From: Paenibacillus lentus
GTDB lineage: Bacteria; Bacillota; Bacilli; Paenibacillales; Paenibacillaceae
DNA length: 64,000 nt
Assembly (NCBI RefSeq): GCF_003931855.1
Contig: NZ_CP034248.1
Span: forward strand, 3,782,001-3,846,000
Direction of reading: 5' to 3'
Part shown: in pieces, positions 31,029 through 39,561 of the stretch
Layout of the letters: the number at the start of each line of letters is the position of its first letter
How positions within the stretch are numbered: position 1 is the first letter of the stretch
The notes under the pieces: generated by a model
The model's database searches: none
What the model was told of the DNA's origin: nothing
What the model saw: the letters and a program-made list of their open reading frames with translations, nothing else
Position numbers and translations under genes: made by a program

Positions 31029-31109
31029 CAGAATACCCCCATACTTAAATTCGCTCAAACATACAGGAGTTAACCTTCCTTTCACTATCCTCATCGTATT
31101 ACTATCCTC

Positions 31110-31138
31110 ACTGTACCTGTGTTTTAACTTAAAGTCAA
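31110..31138 (-). promoter_or_regulatory. rha operon promoter
   Basis: On the minus strand a -35 TTGACT (31138-31133), a 17-base spacer and a -10 TACAGT (31115-31110), about 80 bases upstream of rhaB. Just upstream sits a tandem TGTTTTATC / TGTTTTTATC pair (31162-31180), a possible regulator binding site between the divergent genes. Confidence 0.55.
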
Positions 31139-31273
31139 CACAAACAAGCATAAATAAATGTTGTTTTATCTGTTTTTATCCACTTTTTCTGACGCTACTG
31201 TAACAAAACTATACTTTTCTGTATTTTAAACATATAATGAGTAACATAATGAGGCACGGAGAAAGGAGTACCT

Positions 31274-32032
31274 ATGCTTGCAGCTGAACGACGCCAAATC
31301 ATTATTAATATGGTGCAAAAGGATAAACGCGTCCTGGTCTCAGAGCTCAGCGAAAAATTCAATGTCACGGAAGAAACGATTCGCCGTGATCTTGAAAAGC
31401 TAGAGAAGGACAACATTGTCACCCGAACCTACGGCGGCGCGATTATTAATAGTCACACTAATGAAGATTTGCCCTTTGCAACCCGAAATGCCACAAATTC
31501 GGAAATAAAACAACAAATCGCAGCCCGAGCACTGCAACTGATCAAAGATGGCGATACCTTAATGATCGACCCTAGCTCCACCTCGGTAGAGCTCATGAAA
31601 TTGCTGCACCAACGCAAAAACTTGACCGTCATTACAAGCTCGATTCATATTTTGCACGAATTATTAAGTACAGGGATCAATATCATCTCGACCGGCGGAA
31701 CCCTGCGTTCACGATCCATGTCCCTTGTCGGAACCAACGCCGAGGAAATCGTCAAAAAATACAATGTGGATAAAGTCATCCTTAGCTGCAAAGCGCTGTC
31801 CCTAGACAAAGGCATCATGGATTCCAATGAACCGGAATGCGAACTGAAGAAGGCAATGCTTCAGCAGGCCGAGAAAGTAATGCTACTTGCAGATCATTCT
31901 AAATTTGACAAAACCGCGTTTGTTAAATTGATGGAATTTGACGAAGTGGATGTGCTGATTACCGATCAGGAGCCGGAAGCCTCATGGATGGACATGTTGA
32001 AGGAACATGAAATCGAGGTTATGTTCGGATAA
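31274..32032 (+). CDS. DeoR family transcriptional regulator, likely of rhamnose genes
   Basis: A 252-residue DeoR-type protein. N-terminal helix-turn-helix: RRQIIINMVQKDKRVLVSEL..FNVTEETIRRDLEKLE (2-45), then the sugar-phosphate sensor domain with DGDTLMIDPSSTSVEL, VITSSIHI and TGGTLR. The effector is probably rhamnulose 1-phosphate or another operon intermediate. It diverges from the rhaB-rhaA-rhaD operon, so local control is very likely. GGAGAAAGGAG precedes the start. A terminator follows. Confidence 0.88.
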   Translation: MLAAERRQIIINMVQKDKRVLVSELSEKFNVTEETIRRDLEKLEKDNIVTRTYGGAIINSHTNEDLPFATRNATNSEIKQQIAARALQLIKDGDTLMIDPSSTSVELMKLLHQRKNLTVITSSIHILHELLSTGINIISTGGTLRSRSMSLVGTNAEEIVKKYNVDKVILSCKALSLDKGIMDSNEPECELKKAMLQQAEKVMLLADHSKFDKTAFVKLMEFDEVDVLITDQEPEASWMDMLKEHEIEVMFG

Positions 32033-32054
32033 AAGGCAGCCTTCCCTAAACTAA

Positions 32055-32095
32055 AAAACTCTCCAGCCATAATACATGGCAAGGGAGAGTTTTTT
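32055..32095. terminator. Bidirectional terminator
   Basis: AAAACTCTCC (32055-32064) pairs with GGGAGAGTTTTTT (32083-32095); T runs on both strands. It ends both the DeoR gene and the lower unit of the catabolic cluster. Confidence 0.8.
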
Positions 32096-32110
32096 GCATT
32101 CATAGTACGT

Positions 32111-33100
32111 CTAATATAATCGATGCTCCATGATTGCCCTGCGAATCGCTGCAATTTCTTGTTCCGTCATTTCATATTCGGCAATATCATTAGCCGCTTC
32201 CCCAGGAATGACGTTCGCTGCGGCAAGACAATGAAGCATTCTTAAAATGTACTTATCCATCGGTAAGGTGAAGGTCGCTTCGGCAAAACCATCAATACGT
32301 TCCGACAAATCCATGAATCGGGCGTAATTCTTATTTTGGTAGGCCGTGATCAGATCAGCCTGAATATTCGGAAACGCTGCTCCGAGTCCAACTAGTGCAC
32401 TATGTGCCCCACGCATCAGAGCATACCCGAACATCCGATCCTCCCCCGTAATGTGCAAATGATTGGGAAATTCCTCGGTGAGCAGCCGCGCGATAGCCTG
32501 CATCGTCATGACGCTATCCAAGGTCGCTATTTTGACGCCGATGACATGCGGAAGCAACAACAACTCACGCAGCAAATCTAAATCGTACGACCAGCCGCCC
32601 GCTTCTTCGTACAAGTAAAAAATCACAATCGGCACACCAAGTTCAGCCAGATCGGTATGATACCGGACGATTGCCTTCCCTTGTTCAGGCACTGGCAGCT
32701 CTCGAAGGATTAATGGCGGAAATACGAGCAAAGCATCTGCCCCCCCACCGATCGCCTCCTCGGCCATCCCTATGCTATCCTTCCTCCAACGCCCGATCCG
32801 CTCCCTAACGGGCAATGAAACCTCAGGCACTGCACCAACTCCGGCTACAATAATTTGCTCAGGCTGGAGAGCCGCTTTCCATGACTGCAATATGAGCCGA
32901 CGCTGCTCCCGCTGTAATTGAAGACCTCGCCCTGTATGCACCCAGACCGCCACGCCCGCGATACGCTGTGCTGTTAAATATGCGGCGTAGGCGGTTTGAG
33001 CTTCTTTATGAAGTTTTCCGTTTGCATAACGCGGAACAGGAACGGCAGGGATTAGTCCTCCCTGCATCCTAAATTTGACCCGCTCCGCTTGGCTCCACAT
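32111..33100 (-). CDS. Dihydrodipicolinate synthase (DapA) family aldolase/lyase
   Basis: A 329-residue TIM-barrel protein of the DHDPS / N-acetylneuraminate lyase family. The Schiff-base lysine is likely in VIGVKIATLDS; the tyrosine normally found in the YNxP strand appears in IVIFYLYEE. Such enzymes cleave or make 2-keto-3-deoxy sugar acids or act as dehydratases. ATG at 33100 is favoured by GGGGGAGG upstream; the frame from 33178 adds an implausible Arg-rich tail. Last gene of the catabolic cluster and the second member of this family in it. Confidence 0.8.
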   Translation of the reverse strand: MWSQAERVKFRMQGGLIPAVPVPRYANGKLHKEAQTAYAAYLTAQRIAGVAVWVHTGRGLQLQREQRRLILQSWKAALQPEQIIVAGVGAVPEVSLPVRERIGRWRKDSIGMAEEAIGGGADALLVFPPLILRELPVPEQGKAIVRYHTDLAELGVPIVIFYLYEEAGGWSYDLDLLRELLLLPHVIGVKIATLDSVMTMQAIARLLTEEFPNHLHITGEDRMFGYALMRGAHSALVGLGAAFPNIQADLITAYQNKNYARFMDLSERIDGFAEATFTLPMDKYILRMLHCLAAANVIPGEAANDIAEYEMTEQEIAAIRRAIMEHRLY

Positions 33101-33185
33101 CCTTGTCCTCCCCCTTCTTGATCTGATCTCTCTCCTTATTTCTCTATTCGTAAACGGATTGAATAGTCCATTCCACAATATCCGA

Positions 33186-34394
33186 TCACCGTTCTTCGCT
33201 AGATAAATCTTGTGTATTGCTTAAGTAATTACGGACGAATTGAGCAAGGTAAGCTACCCCATAATGGAGCGCCTTCTCATCTACAGCAAGCTCGGGGTGA
33301 TGCAAGGGAAACTTGCCTTTATCCGTTCCTCCTGCGCCGATCAGCAAAAAAACGCCAGGGACATGTTCCAAATAATACGCCATGTCCTCACTCGTCATTT
33401 GCGAATGGGTCAGCGTATGAATGGCTTGTTCCCCATACAACTCGCGAATAGCCACCTCAGCATAATGAACCCATTTCGCATCATTTACGGTCGGAGGATA
33501 GCCGAACTCGTAACGTACCACAGCCTGGGCATTTATGCCGGTCGCGACCGCTTGAGCGAGCTCCGTCACCCTTGTTCGCATTCTCTGGCGAGTCGCTGCA
33601 TTCACCGCCCGTACTGTGCCTCGGATCTCGACTTGATCCGCGATGATATTGGGGAGACTGCCCCCGTGGATAGAGCCCATGCTCAGCACGACGGCATCCG
33701 CTGGATCACTCTCGCGACTGATCAATACTTGCAGCGCGGATAGAACCTGAGCGGCAGCAATGATCGCGTCTACGCCCTGATGAGGAGCAGCTCCGTGCCC
33801 AGCCTGCCCATGTATTGTAATATCAACATGATCCATGCTCGCCATAATCGTACCCGCTTTTACTCCGAAACACCCTGTAGGTAAATCCGGCCACATATGA
33901 AGGGCAATCATACCATCGACGCGCGGCCCCTCCAACACTCCAGCGTCAATCATACGTTGGGCTCCGCCCAGCATCTCCTCCGCTGGCTGAAAAATAAACT
34001 TAACCGTCCCGACTAACTCGTGCTTAAGTCCGACCAGCATCCGCGCGGCGCCAAGCGCCATGGCCATGTGCCCATCATGGCCGCAGGCATGCATCGTGCC
34101 CTCGTGCCGCGATGCATATGGGAGCCCCGTCTGCTCTTGCAGCGGCAGGGCATCCATGTCAGCCCGGACAGCAATGCATGGTCCTGGCCTCTCCGTCTTG
34201 AGCAGAGCGACAACTCCTGTGCCCGCGATGCCACGCTGCACCTGAAGCCCAAGCTGCTCAAGATATTCCGCGATATATTCCGAAGTGATGAACTCCTGGA
34301 ACCCCAATTCGGGATATTGATGCAAATGTCGGCGGTGGGCGATAATTTCTTGTTCCAGAGATACGGCAATTTGCAGCAAACTCATTTTATTCAT
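33186..34394 (-). CDS. M20 family amidohydrolase (aminoacylase/deacetylase type)
   Basis: A 402-residue metallopeptidase-fold hydrolase of the hippurate hydrolase / N-acyl-amino acid amidohydrolase group. Metal ligands: HACGHDGHMA near residues 100-109, FQPAEE near 135 and the Glu of MTSEDMAY; the dimerisation domain lies around 185-295. It removes acyl groups from amino acids or related N-acyl compounds. Overlaps the upstream regulator gene by 8 bases, so the two are co-translated. Its presence in a polysaccharide-lyase cluster suggests an N-acylated or amide-linked substrate; inference only. Confidence 0.85.
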   Translation of the reverse strand: MNKMSLLQIAVSLEQEIIAHRRHLHQYPELGFQEFITSEYIAEYLEQLGLQVQRGIAGTGVVALLKTERPGPCIAVRADMDALPLQEQTGLPYASRHEGTMHACGHDGHMAMALGAARMLVGLKHELVGTVKFIFQPAEEMLGGAQRMIDAGVLEGPRVDGMIALHMWPDLPTGCFGVKAGTIMASMDHVDITIHGQAGHGAAPHQGVDAIIAAAQVLSALQVLISRESDPADAVVLSMGSIHGGSLPNIIADQVEIRGTVRAVNAATRQRMRTRVTELAQAVATGINAQAVVRYEFGYPPTVNDAKWVHYAEVAIRELYGEQAIHTLTHSQMTSEDMAYYLEHVPGVFLLIGAGGTDKGKFPLHHPELAVDEKALHYGVAYLAQFVRNYLSNTQDLSSEER

Positions 34395-35721
34395 AGTGGA
34401 CTCCTTCTAGATTCAAAGAATAAATTTGCCTCGGCCTGCCCCGTCCAGCCGGCTGCTCCTCACCTACGATGCTGGCAATCTCGTATCTCTCCAGGGCAGC
34501 CATGATTCGCCTGGCGCTGCGCAGCGTTATGCCAAACCCATCGGCCAGCTGAGAGGCGGTAATCGTCGAAGTACCCAACCTGCGGCACAAAGAAATGAGC
34601 TTATTAATCGTACCAACACTTAGGCCTACTTTCTTCGCCAAGGCAATCAACTCGGGATTTTCGCTGCGTGCCGAATACTCCAGTGTCAGCTCCGAGCCCA
34701 TCGGCCCGTAAACCATGCCATCCTGCATAATCAAAAAACATTTCCCCCCGCCGCCAGCCTTGGCTTTATGCAAGGCTTCTCTTGCCTTACCTTCCGCTTC
34801 ATTGGCCGTACGGCCCATGCCGATGCCGATGCTGGCGTTCCATTGCAGACGTTCCATCACCTCTAGCAGTAGCGGCGCATCCTGAAATTTTCGCGTAACC
34901 TGCTCAATAATACCGCGAGTCGTAATGAACGAAACTTCATCCGAATCGCTCCATTTGATCAGGGATTGGGTTTCCTCCCCAAAGTCGATCAAGATTTGCT
35001 GCAGAATGATTTTTTTGCGCTGAATATCGTACTCCGATGATGCTTCTTTGGCAACCTCTTGAAAATTATCGATATTCATAATGCCAACTGCAATTTGAGT
35101 GCTGCTGTATCGAAGGCTCTTCCCTTCGAGTAGGGCGCAATTCAAGCAATCCCTGATCGCCGATTGCGTAGGCACAACCCGAAATACCGGTACTCCGAGC
35201 GCAATTAAACGATGATATACCGAGGTCACACAGGTAACCGTAACAACCACTTTTCCTACTCGCCATAAATCATAATGGAAAGCAACAAACTCTTCATGGC
35301 TCATGCCTGACTCATAGGACTTGATGAAAAGATCCTCGGTTGGCAATCCAATTTCACTAAGCGGTTCTTCAATTTCATTTCGCTGCAATACATCCACGCT
35401 AATCGGCAATCCATCGCCAAAGGATAAAATTTGCTTCCGATAAAAATCAAACAATACTTTATACAAAGCTGTGCCCGAATAATATACGTGAACCATCGGA
35501 ATATCAGGTGATGCTGCTAAAGCAATCTGATAAGGAATCGGACCTGTAAAAAGCAAAATATCCGCCTCATCTCTAACTCTGCCAATCACCTCAAGCGTTT
35601 CCCGTTCATGACGGTATGGTGCGGGAAGCATAGACAGCTCCGAGAACAAGGATCCAATGTGGAGCACCGCATCGACTAGGTCATGCGGCCCGATGACTGC
35701 AACCTTCATGTTCATCGACAT
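34387..35721 (-). CDS. Putative transcriptional regulator, GGDEF-like core and C-terminal HTH
   Basis: A 444-residue cytoplasmic protein. The N-terminal half (about 1-180) resembles a ligand-binding domain with VAVIGPHDLV and LLFTGPIPYQIA. A middle region (about 210-330, with VGIMNIDNF, SIGIGMGRTANEAEGKAREAL) looks like a degenerate GGDEF/adenylate cyclase-like fold, as in CdaR- or PucR-type regulators. A short winged-helix segment ends the protein (SASQLADGFGITLRSARR then YEIASIV). It has no membrane segment. ATG at 35721 follows GGAGGTGA. Located inside the cluster it probably controls; the binding site may be the repeated motif at 40995 and 46845. Confidence 0.65.
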   Translation of the reverse strand: MSMNMKVAVIGPHDLVDAVLHIGSLFSELSMLPAPYRHERETLEVIGRVRDEADILLFTGPIPYQIALAASPDIPMVHVYYSGTALYKVLFDFYRKQILSFGDGLPISVDVLQRNEIEEPLSEIGLPTEDLFIKSYESGMSHEEFVAFHYDLWRVGKVVVTVTCVTSVYHRLIALGVPVFRVVPTQSAIRDCLNCALLEGKSLRYSSTQIAVGIMNIDNFQEVAKEASSEYDIQRKKIILQQILIDFGEETQSLIKWSDSDEVSFITTRGIIEQVTRKFQDAPLLLEVMERLQWNASIGIGMGRTANEAEGKAREALHKAKAGGGGKCFLIMQDGMVYGPMGSELTLEYSARSENPELIALAKKVGLSVGTINKLISLCRRLGTSTITASQLADGFGITLRSARRIMAALERYEIASIVGEEQPAGRGRPRQIYSLNLEGVHYE

Positions 35722-35766
35722 GTACGTCACCTCCATGACAGGATCGAACGCCTTAATCCGGACAAA

Positions 35767-36600
35767 TTATCGCTTTTCCATATATTCTGTCAGCTCTTCC
35801 AACGATTTTTCGGTCAAACATATGACCTCGTCGCCAAAATATTCAAATGAAATATAACCTTTATATTCGAAAGCAAGCAATGCATCTAGAATAGCCGTGT
35901 GCCCCGCATCTCCCTGCAATATGGGAACAGGCTTGCTCTTCCCCCAATTTTCATGATTCCAGTGATAGTCTTTAAAATGAACGTGGTTAATGTAGGGATA
36001 AAATTGTTCCAGAATCGGAATAGGATCGATATGATCTACGAATAAGTTAAAACCGTCATAAATGAACTCAAGCAGGCTAGTATCGTGGCAATCCAGCAGC
36101 AACTTGTTTAGGCTATCCGCCCGATCGGCCAATGTATTGTTATGAATCTCGACCGCAAGGGCAACCCCCTGGCTTCTACAGTCCTCAAGCGCCTCCCTTA
36201 ATCCGGCGGCCGCCATTTTCCAATGTTCATTATTAGCCTCCCGAGACGATACATGGCCTGCAAAAGTGCGAATCCGCGGACATCCAAGCACATTAGCCCA
36301 TTCTGCTGCTCTCCGCAGGGAGGCAAGATCAGCTTGGTAAGCTTCCTTGCTTTTCGTAAAATAACTGTATTCGCTCAGGGCAGGTACGTGCAGCTCGTTG
36401 TAATTCAGTATCGCCCGAAGTTCATTTAACTCACCGCCTCGATTTAAATACTCCTCGATATGTCCACCCCATATTTCCACGCCCTGCAGTCCTAAACGCT
36501 TGGCTTCGGCCGCGATATCTTCGATTTTTGCCGATTTAAGCCCGGTCGTACAAATACTGAACGGTATGGATAATTGCTCCGATTTATTCTGTGCCAACAC
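35767..36600 (-). CDS. Sugar phosphate isomerase/epimerase family protein
   Basis: A 277-residue TIM barrel of the xylose isomerase-like group (AP endonuclease 2 family). Metal-binding positions appear in AVEIHNNTLAD, DGFNLFVDHIDP, HVHFKDYHW and SFEYFGDEV. Members act as hydroxypyruvate, inosose or ketose epimerases and isomerases. The GTG at 36600, with AGGAG 9 bases upstream, is preferred; it overlaps the end of the oxidoreductase gene by 17 bases. The longer frame to 36762 would run deep inside that gene and encode an unlikely Arg/Thr-rich tail. Confidence 0.8.
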   Translation of the reverse strand: MLAQNKSEQLSIPFSICTTGLKSAKIEDIAAEAKRLGLQGVEIWGGHIEEYLNRGGELNELRAILNYNELHVPALSEYSYFTKSKEAYQADLASLRRAAEWANVLGCPRIRTFAGHVSSREANNEHWKMAAAGLREALEDCRSQGVALAVEIHNNTLADRADSLNKLLLDCHDTSLLEFIYDGFNLFVDHIDPIPILEQFYPYINHVHFKDYHWNHENWGKSKPVPILQGDAGHTAILDALLAFEYKGYISFEYFGDEVICLTEKSLEELTEYMEKR

Positions 36601-37567
36601 GTTGCTCCACTCCTGTCTCATTCGAGCGGTACACCGCTTCCAGGGCGGCGATGACCGATCTTGCGTATTCTCCCGAGCTGTCTGTCTCGGTGTTCTGCTC
36701 GATGGCCTGTAATAGATCCCTAAATTGCAGCTCAAATGGATCGATGTTATCTTGTGATTCAAGCATAACGTATTGACCTTCCCGGTTAATCCAAACTCCT
36801 TTTGCGGAAATAAGCTTTACCATCGCCCTATCAAAAATCAGTTCAGTCTCGTCCTTAGGTACGCCTTTGTAACCCGACTGTACGACGATGCCCGTAACCC
36901 CAGTGGTTGTTTCCAGAAAAAGGCAGCCGCTTCCCTCCACGTTACCCCTCGTTCCTTCATATGACAGAGCTGCCTTTACTTTCGTGATACGGCTTCCGGT
37001 GAGCCATTGTATTTTATCAATAGAATGAGCGCCCAAATTCATCATTATGCCGCCGCCAGCCTTCTCCCGATCCAGGAACCAATCTGGACGGTGATCACTG
37101 AAGTAGTACACGTGGCGCGTATCATGGATCGCGATCAGCCTGCCAAGCTCCCCACTCTCAATGAGAGCCTTGGCTTGTATATTGGCCGGCCAGTAATGCT
37201 GGGTATGCCCGACCATCAGCTTGACACCCGCTGCTTTCACTGCCTCCAGGATGGCATCGCACTGCTGAATATTGAGCGCCATCGGCTTCTCCAGAAGCAA
37301 ATGGCAGCCTTGGTTCGCACACCATACCGCACATTCTTCATGCAAAAAATGCGGTAGTGCAAGTATCGCAATGTCCGGACGTTCCTTCAGAATCATTTCT
37401 CGGTAGTTATCATAGTAAGCAATGCCATATTCTTTACCAACCTTTCTGCCTCTTATCTCGTCTATGTCAGCAACCGCTACAGCTTGCAGCGCTGTCATTT
37501 GCTTCATGGCATTGAGATGGTTTCTTGAAATGATCCCCGCTCCTATAAGGGCCACACGATAAGACAT
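36584..37567 (-). CDS. Gfo/Idh/MocA family oxidoreductase
   Basis: A 327-residue NAD(P)-dependent sugar dehydrogenase-type protein. The Rossmann start is VALIGAGIISRNH, EKPMALN is the substrate-side lysine motif, and GGGIMMNLGAHSID contains the second conserved histidine and Asp. Partner sugar unknown. The ATG at 37567 follows AAAGGAG; the earlier ATG at 37585 is less likely. Its gene is translated just before the isomerase, and the two are probably consecutive catabolic steps. Confidence 0.85.
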   Translation of the reverse strand: MSYRVALIGAGIISRNHLNAMKQMTALQAVAVADIDEIRGRKVGKEYGIAYYDNYREMILKERPDIAILALPHFLHEECAVWCANQGCHLLLEKPMALNIQQCDAILEAVKAAGVKLMVGHTQHYWPANIQAKALIESGELGRLIAIHDTRHVYYFSDHRPDWFLDREKAGGGIMMNLGAHSIDKIQWLTGSRITKVKAALSYEGTRGNVEGSGCLFLETTTGVTGIVVQSGYKGVPKDETELIFDRAMVKLISAKGVWINREGQYVMLESQDNIDPFELQFRDLLQAIEQNTETDSSGEYARSVIAALEAVYRSNETGVEQRVGTE

Positions 37568-37650
37568 GCCGTCCTCTCCTTTCATTAATTGAGCTAAAGC
37601 TTCATTTAGGCCGGCACCTGTACTTCGGCTACTTCTGGCGACTCATCCGG

Positions 37651-38475
37651 TCATTTTATGCCGGACGAATTTGTGCCTTGCACAAAATATTTCTCCGCAA
37701 ACAAAAACACAAGCAATATCGGGATCAAACTCATAAGTGCCGCGGCAACCATATACTGCTCATTACCCGACCACTGTCCTGCCATCGAGAGAATGCCGAT
37801 CGGCAGCGTAAAATTCTCTTTGGAGGTCAAGAAGATCGCTGGCGACAATATTTCATTCCATTTGGTCATAAATGTAAAGACGGCCAAGGTAGCAAAAGTC
37901 GGCTTGCACATGGGCAGGAAAATTTTCCAATAAATCTGAAATGGATTGCACCCATCCAGCTTGGCAGACTCCTCATAATCCTTCGGAATCATAAGGAACG
38001 CTTGACGCATCAGGAATATGCCGAACGGCTGGGCCAACCACTCGATAATCCATAGCGGCGTCAACGTATCGAGCATATGCAGCGATTTAAAGATGACGAA
38101 TTGCGGAATAATCAAAACGACAGGAGGGATCATCATTGTACCGAGCACGATCATGAACAGCGTATTTTTAAAGGGAAAACGAAGTCTAGCGAACGCATAA
38201 GCCACCATTGAGCAGGAGATTAGCGCTCCGCCCACGGACAGCACTGTAACGATGACACTATTCAACGTATACTGACCGAATGGGCCCAGCTTCCATACCT
38301 CCGAATAGTTGCTCCATTGAATGGGACTCGGAAACCATTTAGGCGGAACGGCTGTATATTGGGCGTATGTTTTAAGAGAGTTAAACAACGTAGTCAGAAA
38401 TGGCAGGATCATAACAAGCGAGCTTACAATTATGACTGCATAGCCTGCACTTTTTCGAACTCGATTCAGCTTCAT
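37651..38475 (-). CDS. Carbohydrate ABC transporter permease (MalG type)
   Basis: A 274-residue membrane protein with six helices. The EAA loop EESAKLDGCNPFQIYWKIFLP is the contact with the ATPase. Second permease of a MalF/MalG-like pair. No ATPase gene lies in the cluster; in Firmicutes such carriers share a general MsmK-type ATPase encoded elsewhere. ATG at 38475 has AAAGGAGG. Confidence 0.9.
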   Translation of the reverse strand: MKLNRVRKSAGYAVIIVSSLVMILPFLTTLFNSLKTYAQYTAVPPKWFPSPIQWSNYSEVWKLGPFGQYTLNSVIVTVLSVGGALISCSMVAYAFARLRFPFKNTLFMIVLGTMMIPPVVLIIPQFVIFKSLHMLDTLTPLWIIEWLAQPFGIFLMRQAFLMIPKDYEESAKLDGCNPFQIYWKIFLPMCKPTFATLAVFTFMTKWNEILSPAIFLTSKENFTLPIGILSMAGQWSGNEQYMVAAALMSLIPILLVFLFAEKYFVQGTNSSGIK

Positions 38476-38509
38476 AGCGGAGCCTCCTTTCGACATGCTG
38501 TGCTGTTAT

Positions 38510-39475
38510 TCATTCATAATGCACCCACTTTTTCTGGAAAGTAACCTGAAGGGCGGTCAGAATGAACAGAATGACGAACAGTACCCAGGCAATCGCGGAA
38601 GCATACCCCATGCGCAGGAAAGTAAAGCCTTCCTGATACAAATAAATCATCAATACCAAGCTTGATTTGTTCGGCCCGCCCGCCGACGATGCATCCAGCG
38701 CTCCCCCCGTCATCACATAAATTTGCTCGAAAGCCTGGAAGGTGGATATCGTGCTCAGGATGAGAACGAGAAACGTCGTTCCCGATATTAACGGTACCGT
38801 AATATGCATGAACTTGCGGAATACGCCTGCCCCGTCGATCTCGGCCGCCTCATACACATCCGAAGGCACGTTCTGAAGCCCGGCAAGAAAAATGACCATA
38901 ATGTAGCCGATTCCTTTCCAAACCGCGATCATAACCAGTAATGGGATGACGAGACGTTCATCTTGAAGCCATTTTTGCGGGTCAAGACCAATCTTTATGA
39001 GGAAAGAGTTCGCTAAGCCGAAACGAGGATTGAAGATTGCATCCGACACATACAGAATCACGGTCCAAGAAGAGATTACAGGCACAAAATGCGCTAAACG
39101 AAAAAATTTCAATCCCCGCAGCTTTTGATTCAATGCCGTTGCCAAAATTAACGCCAATATCGTTTGCAGCGGCACAAACAGAATCGTAAAGTAAATGGTG
39201 TTCCACATGGCTTTCCAAAAAACAGGCTCATGAAACAGCTTCTTATAATTTGCTAGGCCCGCCCACTGCGGTGCATTCAAAATATCATAATGAGAAAAAC
39301 TGAAATACAAGGAGGCGAGCAGTGAACCAAGTACAAACACAATAAAATGAACGATATAGGGAGTGACCATCAATAGTCCCCACTTGCTATCGCTATCAAG
39401 ACGTCTCCTTCGACTTCGCGGGGTTAAAGGTTGATCTCCCATCCTTACAGTTTCCGTTTTTTCCATCATGATCAT
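38510..39475 (-). CDS. Carbohydrate ABC transporter permease (MalF type)
   Basis: A 321-residue membrane protein with six membrane helices after an Arg-rich cytoplasmic start. EAA loop: YEAAEIDGAGVFRKFMHITVPL. The start is uncertain: ATGs at 39475, 39469 and 39466 lie close together and no strong ribosome binding site stands out; a later ATG (MGDQPL) is also possible. It follows the binding-protein gene by about 86 bases. Confidence 0.88.
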   Translation of the reverse strand: MIMMEKTETVRMGDQPLTPRSRRRRLDSDSKWGLLMVTPYIVHFIVFVLGSLLASLYFSFSHYDILNAPQWAGLANYKKLFHEPVFWKAMWNTIYFTILFVPLQTILALILATALNQKLRGLKFFRLAHFVPVISSWTVILYVSDAIFNPRFGLANSFLIKIGLDPQKWLQDERLVIPLLVMIAVWKGIGYIMVIFLAGLQNVPSDVYEAAEIDGAGVFRKFMHITVPLISGTTFLVLILSTISTFQAFEQIYVMTGGALDASSAGGPNKSSLVLMIYLYQEGFTFLRMGYASAIAWVLFVILFILTALQVTFQKKWVHYE

Positions 39476-39561
39476 CACACTTTCTGTAGCTATTTTCGGA
39501 GGGCTGACACTTCTGTGCCAGCCCGTCATCCTTAAAGCTATTCCACCCGCCTTGGCTACTG

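Noticed and set aside
31029..31151. N-terminal extension of the rhamnulokinase frame to 31151
   Set aside because: It would cover the -35/-10 of the operon; the ATG at 31028 has a good ribosome binding site and matches the family start.
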